From positions 37,236-101,235 of the forward strand of contig CASEGX010000017.1 of NCBI GenBank assembly GCA_949287505.1: a DNA stretch of 64,000 nt. Direction: 5' to 3'. Below, piece by piece: positions 42,190 to 50,048 of the stretch. Positions within the stretch are counted from its first letter, which is position 1; the number at the start of each line of letters is the position of its first letter. The notes under the pieces were generated by a model. That model was not told the origin of the DNA. It searched no databases and saw only the letters and a list, made by a program, of their open reading frames with translations. The stretch is from an uncultured Spirochaetales bacterium. Lineage in GTDB: Bacteria; Spirochaetota; Spirochaetia; Sphaerochaetales; Sphaerochaetaceae. Position numbers and translations under genes: made by a program.

Positions 42190-45063
42190 ATGGAAATATG
42201 CGCAAGGATAAATGGCAGATCGGTCATTCTTTCCGGTTCTCCGGATGAAAGGCTACGTGATGTGTTATACAGAGAGGGGTATACCTCTGTACGCGACTCG
42301 GATGATGGAGAGGGATTTGCAGGTTCTGATACCATTGTCTTCAACGGCAGGCTCAGATACTCAAACCTCATAATGCTCTATCAGGCGGATAACGCAGAGA
42401 TAAGAACACCGGAAGGCCTGCTTGATGGCAGGGCAATCAACGATGTGCAGGAGGCAATGATAAAAGCCGGAGTCGTCCAGAGTGCATATAATGCTCCTGA
42501 AGCTGCGCTCTGTCTTACTTATCTTCTTGAGAAGAATCACGACCCGACAAAGGAAGACATAAAGAAGGCTCTTTCCGGAATATTCATCCGCGATGCGGGC
42601 TATGAGCATTACTATATGGCTGTGGATATGGTGAAGGAGAAGAGGAGAAAAGGGGAAATCAGCAAGGAAGCTGCACCTTCATTCAGGGAAAACCTGAAGT
42701 ACATCGGCAAGCCTACGGGAAAAATCGATGGAGAGGCGCTTGTTTCCGGCGAGAAGCTCTTTGTAGAGGATAAAGTTCCTCCACACACATTTGTAATGCA
42801 CATCCTCCGTTCTCCTTTTGCACATGCCTTTGTAAAGCGTGTCGATATTCAGAAAGCGCTGGAAGTCGATGGCGTTGTTGATATCTTCACTGCCTTCAAC
42901 ACTCCGGATATCCCATACATGCAAGCAGGTCAGGGTTATCCTGAGCCATCCCCATATGACAGGGTGCTCATCAACAGGAAAGTACGGCATGTGGGTGACA
43001 GGGTTGCCGCGATTGTGGCAGAGAACATGGAGGCTGCTCATAAGGCCGCGGCGCTTATTCATGTCGAATACGATCCGATAGATCCAGTGTTCACCGTAGA
43101 AGAGGCAATGGCCGATGGTGCACCGCTTGTCCACAATGGAAAGGTTGAGTACATGTCTGGTGCTCCTGCGGATCTTGATGAGTACAACAAGGATGCTGAT
43201 GAGAGGGAAGAGAAGGTCATTTACCAGTTCCCTCTCCATGGAGACATAAGGAAGAACATCGCAGCCTCTGCCCATGGTGGTATCGGAGACATTGAAAAGG
43301 GCTTTGCTGAAGCTGATGCTGTTGTAGATGAGACTTATCAGACAAGCCAGGTACAGTGCACTCCTCTTGAACCCCACGTCTGCTATGGCCACATCGAAGG
43401 GGGAAGACTTGTACTGAGCTGCTCGACCCAGGTTCCGTATCATGTGCGCCGTATAGTTGCTAAGGTGTGTTCAATTCCTGAGCATAAGGTTCATGTCATT
43501 AAGGAACGTGTCGGTGGAGGCTATGGATCCAAGCAGGATATCCTTATTGAGGATCTTGTAGGATATGCGGTCTGGAAGACTGGAAAGCCTATATACTACC
43601 GTAACACTCGTGCAGAGGAGTTCTATGCAAACTCCACCCGTCATCCGATGAGAGTGCGTGTGAAGATGGGAGGAAAGAAGGATGGCACGATTACGGCAAT
43701 CTACATGGATGTAAGGGCTAATACAGGTCCTTATGGCAACCATTGTCTTACCGTTCCTATGAATGCTTCCTCCAAGACTCTCCCGATATTCCGTGTGGAT
43801 AACATGTACTATGACCTTATAACGTACTACACGAATATACCGCCGACAGGTGCTTACCAGGGCTATGGTGCGCCAAAGGGGTATTTCGCAATCATCTCTG
43901 CAATGGGAGAGCTTGCCATGAAACTGGGTGTGGATCCTCTCGTCATGGCTGAGAAGAACATTGTTGAGTCAGGGTATATGCTCGAAATCCTCAAGGGCCT
44001 TGGCGAAGGCAGGGAAGGCACTGTCGTTCCTGTAGGCTCCTGTGGGCTGAAGGAAGCTCTTGAGCGGGGTGCTGAGCTCATTGAATGGGGCAAGAAGGAA
44101 GTCTCGGAGGATCCTGAGTGGAAGATCGGAAAGGGCTTTGCGATGATACAGCAGGGTTCAGGACTTCCAGGACTTGACCACTCCAATGCACAGGTCAAGC
44201 TGCTTACGGATGGGACGGTGCTTGTCCTTTCCGGCGGCGCGGATATCGGAACAGGACTTGATACGATCTCGCAGAAGATCGCAGCAGAGATTCTGAAGCT
44301 TCCTCTCAGTGCTGTCTCCGTAGTCTCCGGTGACACGGATTCCTGTATGTTCGATACGGGTGCATATGCATCCTCCGGAACATATTTCTCAGGGAATGCG
44401 TCACTGAATGCCGCGAAGGACCTTCTGAAGAAGATGCTGCATGAAGCTGCGCTGCAGATGGGTGAGAAGGAAGAGGATCTTGATGTAGAGTATCCGGGTT
44501 TCATCGTTTCCCGAAGCGGCAAGAAGCTCTCATACTTCCAGCTCTCTCATGATGCGACAGCAGGGGATGGAAGAGGCCAGCTCATCGGAACAGGTTCTTT
44601 CACGACTCCGAACTTCGCAGTTCCATATGGAGCACATTTTGCAGAAGTTGCCGTGAATACACGGACTGGTGAGATAAAGGTCAGAAAATTCTATGCAGTC
44701 CAGGATGCGGGAACGCCTATCAATCCGGAACTTGCGCTCTGCCAGATGTACGGTGCCGCGATGAAGAGTATCGGTCATACGCTTTACGAGGATATGGTCA
44801 TAGACAGAAGCGGACGCTGTGTCACTACCACACTAACGGATTATGGAGTTCCGATGATTGATGAAGCTCCCGAGGATTTCCGTGCTGAGCTTGTGGATGT
44901 GAATGACCAGTATGGACCTTATGGAGCCAAGTCGATCTCGGAAATCGCATGCAATGGAGCCGCTCCTGCAATTGCAATGGCAATTGCAGATGCAACCGGT
45001 GTCTGGGTCCGGTCATGGCCGATTACAGGGGAGAAGATACTCCACGGTCTTGGCAGATTCTGA
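42190..45063 (+). CDS. xdhD: XdhD: selenium-dependent purine hydroxylase, molybdenum subunit with degenerate Fe-S domain
   Basis: 957 residues, matching E. coli XdhD (956). The N-terminal 150 residues keep the two-cluster ferredoxin fold pattern but have none of the eight Cys ligands: SDDGEGFAGSD stands where CGEGECGAC would be, VVQSAYNAPEA for the third pair, and SGIFIRDAGY for NICRCTGY. Residues 165-957 are a full Mo domain: ERVGGGYGSKQD, GAYQGYGAPKG, GGADIGTGLDT, and catalytic Glu about 918 in GAKSISEIA. The family is tied to labile selenium (SelD, YqeB, YqeC). Lack of clusters means its electrons must pass to a partner or cluster-bearing subunit. Confidence 0.94.
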   Translation: MEICARINGRSVILSGSPDERLRDVLYREGYTSVRDSDDGEGFAGSDTIVFNGRLRYSNLIMLYQADNAEIRTPEGLLDGRAINDVQEAMIKAGVVQSAYNAPEAALCLTYLLEKNHDPTKEDIKKALSGIFIRDAGYEHYYMAVDMVKEKRRKGEISKEAAPSFRENLKYIGKPTGKIDGEALVSGEKLFVEDKVPPHTFVMHILRSPFAHAFVKRVDIQKALEVDGVVDIFTAFNTPDIPYMQAGQGYPEPSPYDRVLINRKVRHVGDRVAAIVAENMEAAHKAAALIHVEYDPIDPVFTVEEAMADGAPLVHNGKVEYMSGAPADLDEYNKDADEREEKVIYQFPLHGDIRKNIAASAHGGIGDIEKGFAEADAVVDETYQTSQVQCTPLEPHVCYGHIEGGRLVLSCSTQVPYHVRRIVAKVCSIPEHKVHVIKERVGGGYGSKQDILIEDLVGYAVWKTGKPIYYRNTRAEEFYANSTRHPMRVRVKMGGKKDGTITAIYMDVRANTGPYGNHCLTVPMNASSKTLPIFRVDNMYYDLITYYTNIPPTGAYQGYGAPKGYFAIISAMGELAMKLGVDPLVMAEKNIVESGYMLEILKGLGEGREGTVVPVGSCGLKEALERGAELIEWGKKEVSEDPEWKIGKGFAMIQQGSGLPGLDHSNAQVKLLTDGTVLVLSGGADIGTGLDTISQKIAAEILKLPLSAVSVVSGDTDSCMFDTGAYASSGTYFSGNASLNAAKDLLKKMLHEAALQMGEKEEDLDVEYPGFIVSRSGKKLSYFQLSHDATAGDGRGQLIGTGSFTTPNFAVPYGAHFAEVAVNTRTGEIKVRKFYAVQDAGTPINPELALCQMYGAAMKSIGHTLYEDMVIDRSGRCVTTTLTDYGVPMIDEAPEDFRAELVDVNDQYGPYGAKSISEIACNGAAPAIAMAIADATGVWVRSWPITGEKILHGLGRF

Positions 45064-45064
45064 T

Positions 45065-45994
45065 TCACACTGCGGAGAAAAGCAATGTCGCTTTGCCTCC
45101 GCAGACCATATTGATGTCTCCATCGGAGGAAAGGTTGTACTCCTTTATCATTGTATTCCTTCCTCCATGGAGCATTTTTTTTGCCTCTTCCACAGCTTCG
45201 GCCTCAATCGCACCGCCTCCCACTGTTCCATGGATGCCGTGTTCTGCCACAAACATCATTGACCCTGTTGCCCTTGGTGCTGAGCCATGCTTTGCTATTA
45301 TCCTCACGGCAATTCCATGCTCTTCTGCCATAATGCGGAGAAGCGCGGGATCTGCTGTTGAGAAATGCTTTTCAGACCTGAAGCATGCAATGATCTCAGC
45401 CATTATTGAAACCGCTATCTCCTCAGGTGTCTCTGCCCCTATTGAAAGACCTACAGGTGTATGAACATTTTCCAGCTCTTTCTCTGAAAAACCCTCATCT
45501 TTTAGTATCTGCAGTGCTTTTGCGCTCTTTGCCTTGGATCCTATCATCCCGATATACGAAGAAGGGTGGGAGAGCGCGTATCTGAGACAGTCTGTATCGA
45601 ATGCATGACCATGGGTGAAGATGACGAAGTAAGGGGAGAGTGCGTTGTACTCTCTCTTCAAGAGCTCTGGAAAAGGGGATACGAAGCGCTCGGCGAGTGG
45701 GAAACGCTCCTCTGTAAGAAGCTCTGCCCTGTCATCGAGTATTGTCATCCTCATTCCCTGCAGGACTCCTAGATCATACAGGGCTTTCCCGACATGGCCC
45801 GAGCCGAAAAGAACCAGATGTGGCTCTGCTTTCACTGTTTCTGTAAGGTCCGGTGAGGAGAAGTTCCCGCATCCTGTTGAGGCAAGCATTATACCATTCT
45901 GGTAAATTGCCTCATTTCCGCTTTGGAAATCTGTCCGTCTTTCCACGCATCCTTTTCCAATAGAATCGAGGAAAACACTGAAATACTCATTCAT
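45065..45994 (-). CDS. XdhC-family molybdenum hydroxylase maturation protein with swapped domain order
   Basis: A 309-residue maturase of the XdhC/CoxI type. The NAD-like Rossmann domain comes first (LVLFGSGHVGKALYDLG about residue 60, TILDDRAELLTEERFP), and the CoxI domain is C-terminal (VRIIAKHGSAPRATGSMM, GTVGGGAIEAEAVEEA, NMVCGGKA). In standard XdhC the order is CoxI first, Rossmann second. Such proteins insert a terminal sulfur or selenium ligand into Moco. It is convergent with xdhD (1 bp between stops) and overlaps the cysteine-desulfurase gene by 8 bp. Confidence 0.88.
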   Translation of the reverse strand: MNEYFSVFLDSIGKGCVERRTDFQSGNEAIYQNGIMLASTGCGNFSSPDLTETVKAEPHLVLFGSGHVGKALYDLGVLQGMRMTILDDRAELLTEERFPLAERFVSPFPELLKREYNALSPYFVIFTHGHAFDTDCLRYALSHPSSYIGMIGSKAKSAKALQILKDEGFSEKELENVHTPVGLSIGAETPEEIAVSIMAEIIACFRSEKHFSTADPALLRIMAEEHGIAVRIIAKHGSAPRATGSMMFVAEHGIHGTVGGGAIEAEAVEEAKKMLHGGRNTMIKEYNLSSDGDINMVCGGKATLLFSAV

Positions 45995-47126
45995 GCATGA
46001 TCTCCTTCAGAATCTCAGCGCATGCTGAAATCTCATCTTCAGTTGTGAAAGGGCCGGGAGAGAGGCGAAGCGTACCCACCGGGAATGTACCGAGAACCTT
46101 GTGAGCAGACGGAGCGCAGTGGAGACCGACCCTTGTCTCTATATTCCCTCTCTCAAGAAGAAGTGCCGCAATCTCAGCAATATCCTTTTTGTCTGATGAA
46201 ACGGAAAGAATTGCCGAGCGAGGTGAGCTGATGGGGGCACCGACTGTTCTTAGCCCGTCAATCGATGCAATCCTATCATAGAGAAGTCTTGTCATTGCCA
46301 GAGCATGCTCCGAGAGTTCTTTCCTTCTCCCTAGTGTCCATTTCATGGCATTCTCAAAGCCTGCAAGTCCTGGCATGTTCTCTGTTCCTGGAGAGAGTCT
46401 TTCAGGAAGTGTATGCGGAATCTCCTCGCTCTCGCTCTCACTTCCTGTTCCGCCTGCAATCAGAGGAGGAAGTGTCTGGGCAATATCGCGCCGCAGAATC
46501 ATTCCTCCCGTTCCTTCCGGTCCCAGGAATCCCTTGTGTCCTGTGAATCCGATGGCGGCTATGCCCAGATCTGTCATATCTATATCGATGTAAGGGGAGG
46601 CCTGTGCCGTATCCACAATCAGAAGGAGTTCATGCTTTCTGGCTATCTCTGCAGGAATAGTCAGATCCTGAATGGCTCCAGAGACATTTCCTCCTGCATT
46701 TATAATGATTGCTTTCGTATTCTTCTCTATGAGATTCTCAAGCTCTGAATAATCATTGAAACCGTATCTGTCAGAAGGAATGCGGGAAAAGGGAATGCGG
46801 GACTGCACAAGGGGCCTCATTACGGCATTATGCTCATTTGAGGATACAAGCACATGGTCACTTGTGCTGAGAAGTCCTTTTATTATCCAGTTCATTGCTT
46901 CTGTAATGTTCCTGGTGAATGAAATGCATTCTGGATGCGGGTATGAGAAAAGGTAGGACAGCATTTCCCGAAGTGAGAGAAGTATGTCAAAGGACTCTTC
47001 GCTTTTCCGGCTTTCCGTCCTGTAAAGATTGACGCAGCCTTCTGCTATATATTCCGCTATTGCTTCTCCTGTTCCCGGAGCTTTCGGAAATGCTGTTGAG
47101 GCGTTGTCGAGATAGATTCTTCCCAT
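45987..47126 (-). CDS. Cysteine desulfurase-like class V aminotransferase of the selenium/molybdenum cluster
   Basis: A 379-residue PLP enzyme. It has MGRIYLDNASTAFPKAPG at the N-terminus, the PLP Lys in FTGHKGFLGPEGTGG, and LLIVDTAQ before it. It fits the EF2568-like branch of cysteine desulfurases that occur in Se-dependent molybdenum hydroxylase clusters, and would mobilise S or Se from cysteine or selenocysteine for SelD or the maturase. It is divergent from yedE across 59 bp that hold a palindrome. Confidence 0.88.
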   Translation of the reverse strand: MGRIYLDNASTAFPKAPGTGEAIAEYIAEGCVNLYRTESRKSEESFDILLSLREMLSYLFSYPHPECISFTRNITEAMNWIIKGLLSTSDHVLVSSNEHNAVMRPLVQSRIPFSRIPSDRYGFNDYSELENLIEKNTKAIIINAGGNVSGAIQDLTIPAEIARKHELLLIVDTAQASPYIDIDMTDLGIAAIGFTGHKGFLGPEGTGGMILRRDIAQTLPPLIAGGTGSESESEEIPHTLPERLSPGTENMPGLAGFENAMKWTLGRRKELSEHALAMTRLLYDRIASIDGLRTVGAPISSPRSAILSVSSDKKDIAEIAALLLERGNIETRVGLHCAPSAHKVLGTFPVGTLRLSPGPFTTEDEISACAEILKEIMHE

Positions 47127-47132
47127 GCGATG

Positions 47133-47170
47133 ATTGTATCACAATGTCATTGTGTTTTCCATAATACAAT
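47133..47170. promoter_or_regulatory. Nested palindromes in the divergent csd-like/yedE promoter region
   Basis: CACAATG-T-CATTGTG (47140-47154) is a perfect 7+7 inverted repeat. It is nested in a wider pair ATTGTAT (47133-47139) and ATACAAT (47164-47170). It lies midway between divergent genes of selenium handling, as an operator would. Confidence 0.55.
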
Positions 47171-47185
47171 GGTAAAACATTAATC

Positions 47186-48250
47186 ATGAGAATAGCTGAG
47201 AAAGGAAAGCTTGCCATTACCGGTGCCGTTATCGGTGTTGCAGCTGTTGTTCTGACAATCCTTGGAAACCCCGGTAACATGGGTTTCTGCATTGCATGTT
47301 TTCTGCGTGATACGGCAGGTGCAATGCATCTTCATACTGCCTCGATTGTCGAGTATGTGCGTCCTGAGATCATAGGCATCATTCTGGGATCGTTTTCGCT
47401 GAGTGTCATCTCCGGTGATTTCCGTCCCAAGGGGGGATCTTCCCCGATGCTCCGTTTTGTCATCGGTTTTATCGTGATGCTTGGAGCACTGGTATTTCTT
47501 GGATGCCCGTTGAGAATGGTGATAAGACTTGGAGGAGGAGACCTCAATGCACTTGTAGGCCTTGTCGGTTTTTCTGCCGGTATAGGTATCGGCTGTATTT
47601 TCCTTAATATGGGATTCTCTCTCGGCAGGGCTGAGAAACAGAGCGGGGTGGAAGGCGTTGTGCTTCCGTTCTCGACTGTGATTCTGTTTGTGCTTTTCCT
47701 CGCGTTCCCATCGCTTTTCCTTTTTTCCGAGTCCGGACCCGGGTCAATGCACGCTCCCGTTGCTGCAGCTCTTCTTGCTGGCCTCGTTGTCGGTGCACTT
47801 GCAGAACGCACAAGGCTCTGCATGGCCGGAGGCATAAGGGATATGATCCTCATCAAGGATTTTACGCTTATCACAGGATTTGCCGCTATTTTCATTGCAG
47901 TCCTTGTTGGAAATCTCATCAATGGAAGCTTCTCCCTCGGTTTTGACAACCAGAGTGTGTCCCATTCAATGCATATCTGGAATTTCCTCGGCATGTTTGC
48001 AGTAGGTCTTGGCTCCGTGATGCTTGGTGGCTGTCCTCTTCGTCAGCTTATCCTCGCAGGTGAAGGGTCGACAGACAGTGCAATGGCTGTTCTCGGAATG
48101 ATTGCAGGTTCTGCATTCGCACATAATTTCTCGCTTGCATCCAGTGCCGGCACAGGTCCTGGCACAAATGGCAAGGTCGCACTTGTTGCCTCGATAATAA
48201 TTCTTCTGGCTATCGCGGCAGGGATGACAGCGAAAAGGAGAAAGTCATGA
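47186..48250 (+). CDS. yedE: YedE: selenium/sulfur-related membrane transporter
   Basis: A 354-residue YeeE/YedE-type membrane protein with about 9-10 helices. The N-terminal GNPGNMGFCIACFLRDTAG and the internal GCPLRMVIRLGGGDLNALVG and GGCPLRQLILAGEG repeats are typical, with the conserved Cys of each. The YedE family with selenium markers is thought to import thiosulfate or selenite-like ions. It is followed by a TusA-like carrier with a 4-bp overlap. Confidence 0.92.
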   Translation: MRIAEKGKLAITGAVIGVAAVVLTILGNPGNMGFCIACFLRDTAGAMHLHTASIVEYVRPEIIGIILGSFSLSVISGDFRPKGGSSPMLRFVIGFIVMLGALVFLGCPLRMVIRLGGGDLNALVGLVGFSAGIGIGCIFLNMGFSLGRAEKQSGVEGVVLPFSTVILFVLFLAFPSLFLFSESGPGSMHAPVAAALLAGLVVGALAERTRLCMAGGIRDMILIKDFTLITGFAAIFIAVLVGNLINGSFSLGFDNQSVSHSMHIWNFLGMFAVGLGSVMLGGCPLRQLILAGEGSTDSAMAVLGMIAGSAFAHNFSLASSAGTGPGTNGKVALVASIIILLAIAAGMTAKRRKS

Positions 48251-48453
48251 AAGAACTCGATACATCCGGATTCAGCTGCCCTGAGCCTGTCATAATGACA
48301 AAAAAAGCGCTCAAGGAGAGTCCTGAAGGACTTGTAGTCATCGTTGATAACAGGGCTTCGAAAGAGAATGTCACACGTTATGCAACAGCTTTAGGATATA
48401 ATGTCAGCACAGAGGATGGACAGGGCAATTGGAAACTGAAGATCTCAAAGTAG
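48247..48453 (+). CDS. yedF: TusA-like sulfur/selenium carrier (YedF-type)
   Basis: A 68-residue TusA/SirA-fold protein with the catalytic Cys in TSGFSCPEPVIMTKKAL (Cys about 9-10). The Cys-Pro-x-Pro motif accepts persulfide or perselenide. In selenium loci a YedF-like protein commonly follows yedE. ATGA overlap with yedE and 25-bp overlap with the next gene. Confidence 0.88.
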   Translation: MKELDTSGFSCPEPVIMTKKALKESPEGLVVIVDNRASKENVTRYATALGYNVSTEDGQGNWKLKISK

Positions 48454-48662
48454 CGACATTCTACAGCCATTACGGGGCTATCCTTTTCAAGAAGAGGCTC
48501 GGAGGAGATGCTGTTCTCCGTCCAGTGCCCCGTGCACTCTCATCATCCTGCGGCACTGCAGTATTCTTCACATCTCCTTTTTCCCTGGATGCTGAGGATG
48601 AGTATTTAGAGGCTGTTTACAGAAAAGAAGGGGATGGATGGAGTGTGATATGGAAGAGGTGA
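48429..48662 (+). CDS. DUF3343 putative Se/S carrier protein
   Basis: A 77-residue protein with the DUF3343 pattern: VATFYSHYGAILFKKRL, VLRPVPRALSSSCGTAVFF with the conserved Ser-Ser-Cys-Gly. These proteins are carriers in Se-dependent systems. The start is uncertain: the TTG at 48429 is preceded by AGGG, and no ATG is available before the conserved part. It overlaps selD by 25 bp. Confidence 0.75.
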   Translation: METEDLKVATFYSHYGAILFKKRLGGDAVLRPVPRALSSSCGTAVFFTSPFSLDAEDEYLEAVYRKEGDGWSVIWKR

Positions 48663-49675
48663 GGCTGACATCCCTTGTCCGCAGCTCCGGGTGCAATGCA
48701 AAACTTCCCCCTGGAGATCTGCATAAAGCTCTCGATAATCTTCCACAGAAGAGAAGCGAAGCTCTTATTGAGGGTTTCGAGAGCGCGGATGATGCCCTTG
48801 TCTATGACATCGGCAACGGCAGGGTTCTCATAGAGACTGTGGATTTCTTTCCTCCGATGGTGGATGAGCCTGAGATCTTCGGAGAGATTGCTGCGGCAAA
48901 TGCCATCTCTGACATTTATGCAATGGGCGGGGAACCTGCAGTTGCCATGAGCCTTATGTGCTTTCCTTCATGTCTGGACATCTCTGTCATGAGAAGGATA
49001 ATCGAGGGGGCGATAAGAAAGACAGGAGAAGCCGGCGTCGTGATAGCAGGCGGGCATACGATATCTGACAGAGAACCGAAATTCGGACTCGCTGTCACGG
49101 GTTTTGCAGAGAAGGACAAGGTCTGGTCGAATAAAGGAGCCAGAGCCGGTGATGTCATTGTTCTCACCAAGAAGCTTGGTACAGGCATCCTGATGACCGC
49201 CCATAAGGCCGGAGAGACGGACGGGCGTGAAGCTGTGGAGCAGATGCGAACCCTCAACCGAAGGGCAAAGGAGAGTGCAGACGGTCTTGATGTCCATGCC
49301 GCGACGGATGTGACGGGTTTTTCCCTTCTGGGACACTCTTACGAGGTTGCAGCGGCATCGGAAGTCTCGATAGTCATTGACTATTCCTCACTGCAGTTCA
49401 TTCCAGGAACGGAGAATGCTGCACGCTTCGGCTTTGTTCCTGAGGGAAGGTATACAAATGAGGATTATCTGGAAGACAAAGTCTCAATACCGTCATCCAT
49501 GCCCCTATACTGCCGTGATATGCTCTTCTCACCTGAGACTTCTGGAGGACTCCTTCTTTTCATGAGCGAGGAAGATGCCTTTTCATACCTTGATAGAATG
49601 GAGAGTGCATTCATTGCCGGAAGGGTTGTTGAGAAAGGCAGTGAGAGGCCCCGCGTCCAGGTCTCTTTTCCCTGA
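48638..49675 (+). CDS. selD: Selenide, water dikinase
   Basis: A 345-residue SelD. The catalytic loop is SSGCNAK (Cys19 and Lys22), a Cys form; no UGA is read and no second Cys is present where many have GCGCK. It continues with DNLPQKR, the Mg-ATP site ETVDFFPPMVDEPE, and AGGHTI. It makes selenophosphate from selenide, here for the molybdenum cofactor or for general use. The start (ATG 48638, or 48650) overlaps the DUF3343 gene. Confidence 0.93.
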   Translation: MECDMEEVRLTSLVRSSGCNAKLPPGDLHKALDNLPQKRSEALIEGFESADDALVYDIGNGRVLIETVDFFPPMVDEPEIFGEIAAANAISDIYAMGGEPAVAMSLMCFPSCLDISVMRRIIEGAIRKTGEAGVVIAGGHTISDREPKFGLAVTGFAEKDKVWSNKGARAGDVIVLTKKLGTGILMTAHKAGETDGREAVEQMRTLNRRAKESADGLDVHAATDVTGFSLLGHSYEVAAASEVSIVIDYSSLQFIPGTENAARFGFVPEGRYTNEDYLEDKVSIPSSMPLYCRDMLFSPETSGGLLLFMSEEDAFSYLDRMESAFIAGRVVEKGSERPRVQVSFP

Positions 49676-49731
49676 TTGATTGAAACTGGCTGAATTCCCT
49701 TCTTTGCATTAGACTTGTAAATGGAGGGAGT

Positions 49732-49968
49732 ATGGCTGACAACATAATGGATGCGTTTCTTCTGCTTGTTGATGAGGATTCTTCTGTCCGTGAGGAACTG
49801 GATAGGAGAATCATGGAGTATGAAGGGGAGACTTGCGATATAACAAAGGAAGTGCTTGTCCCTTATGCGAATGAGCTCGGTTTCTCGATCACTGAAAAGG
49901 ATGTTGAGATCTATAACGGCCATGAAAATGATGGCAGTGAGGTTCCAGAGCACCTGAGAACGAAATGA
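49732..49968 (+). CDS. Small Nif11-like protein (78 aa)
   Basis: The 78-residue acidic protein has AFLLLVDEDSSVREELD followed by VPYANELGFSITEKDVE. This is the pattern of Nif11-domain peptides (FLELV..D..L..KL ... A..LGF.FT..DL). It has no leader-type GG cleavage site. TGGAGGGAG lies 4 bp upstream of the ATG. It sits alone between selD and ygeW; what it does is unknown. Confidence 0.6.
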   Translation: MADNIMDAFLLLVDEDSSVREELDRRIMEYEGETCDITKEVLVPYANELGFSITEKDVEIYNGHENDGSEVPEHLRTK

Positions 49969-49970
49969 CG

Positions 49971-50021
49971 TGCAACATTCTGCAACGTCTGATTGCGTAC
50001 TCTGCGATGCTGTGATAGAGT
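49971..50021 (+). promoter_or_regulatory. ygeW promoter with inverted copy of the direct-repeat element
   Basis: TGCAAC-ATTC-TGCAAC (49971-49986) is the reverse complement of GTTGCA-N4-GTTGCA. Directly after it are TTGCGT (49993-49998), 17 bp, and TAGAGT (50016-50021), resembling the ygfK promoter. The gene starts at 50049 after AAGGAGG. Confidence 0.55.
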
Positions 50022-50048
50022 TTCTATGAATATCCAAGGAGGACTATA

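Noticed and set aside
42679..43443. 254-codon frame opposite xdhD
   Set aside because: Shadow of a well-conserved gene, no motif.
48638..48720. In-frame UGA/selenocysteine in selD
   Set aside because: The catalytic position is a Cys codon and no recoding element is needed.
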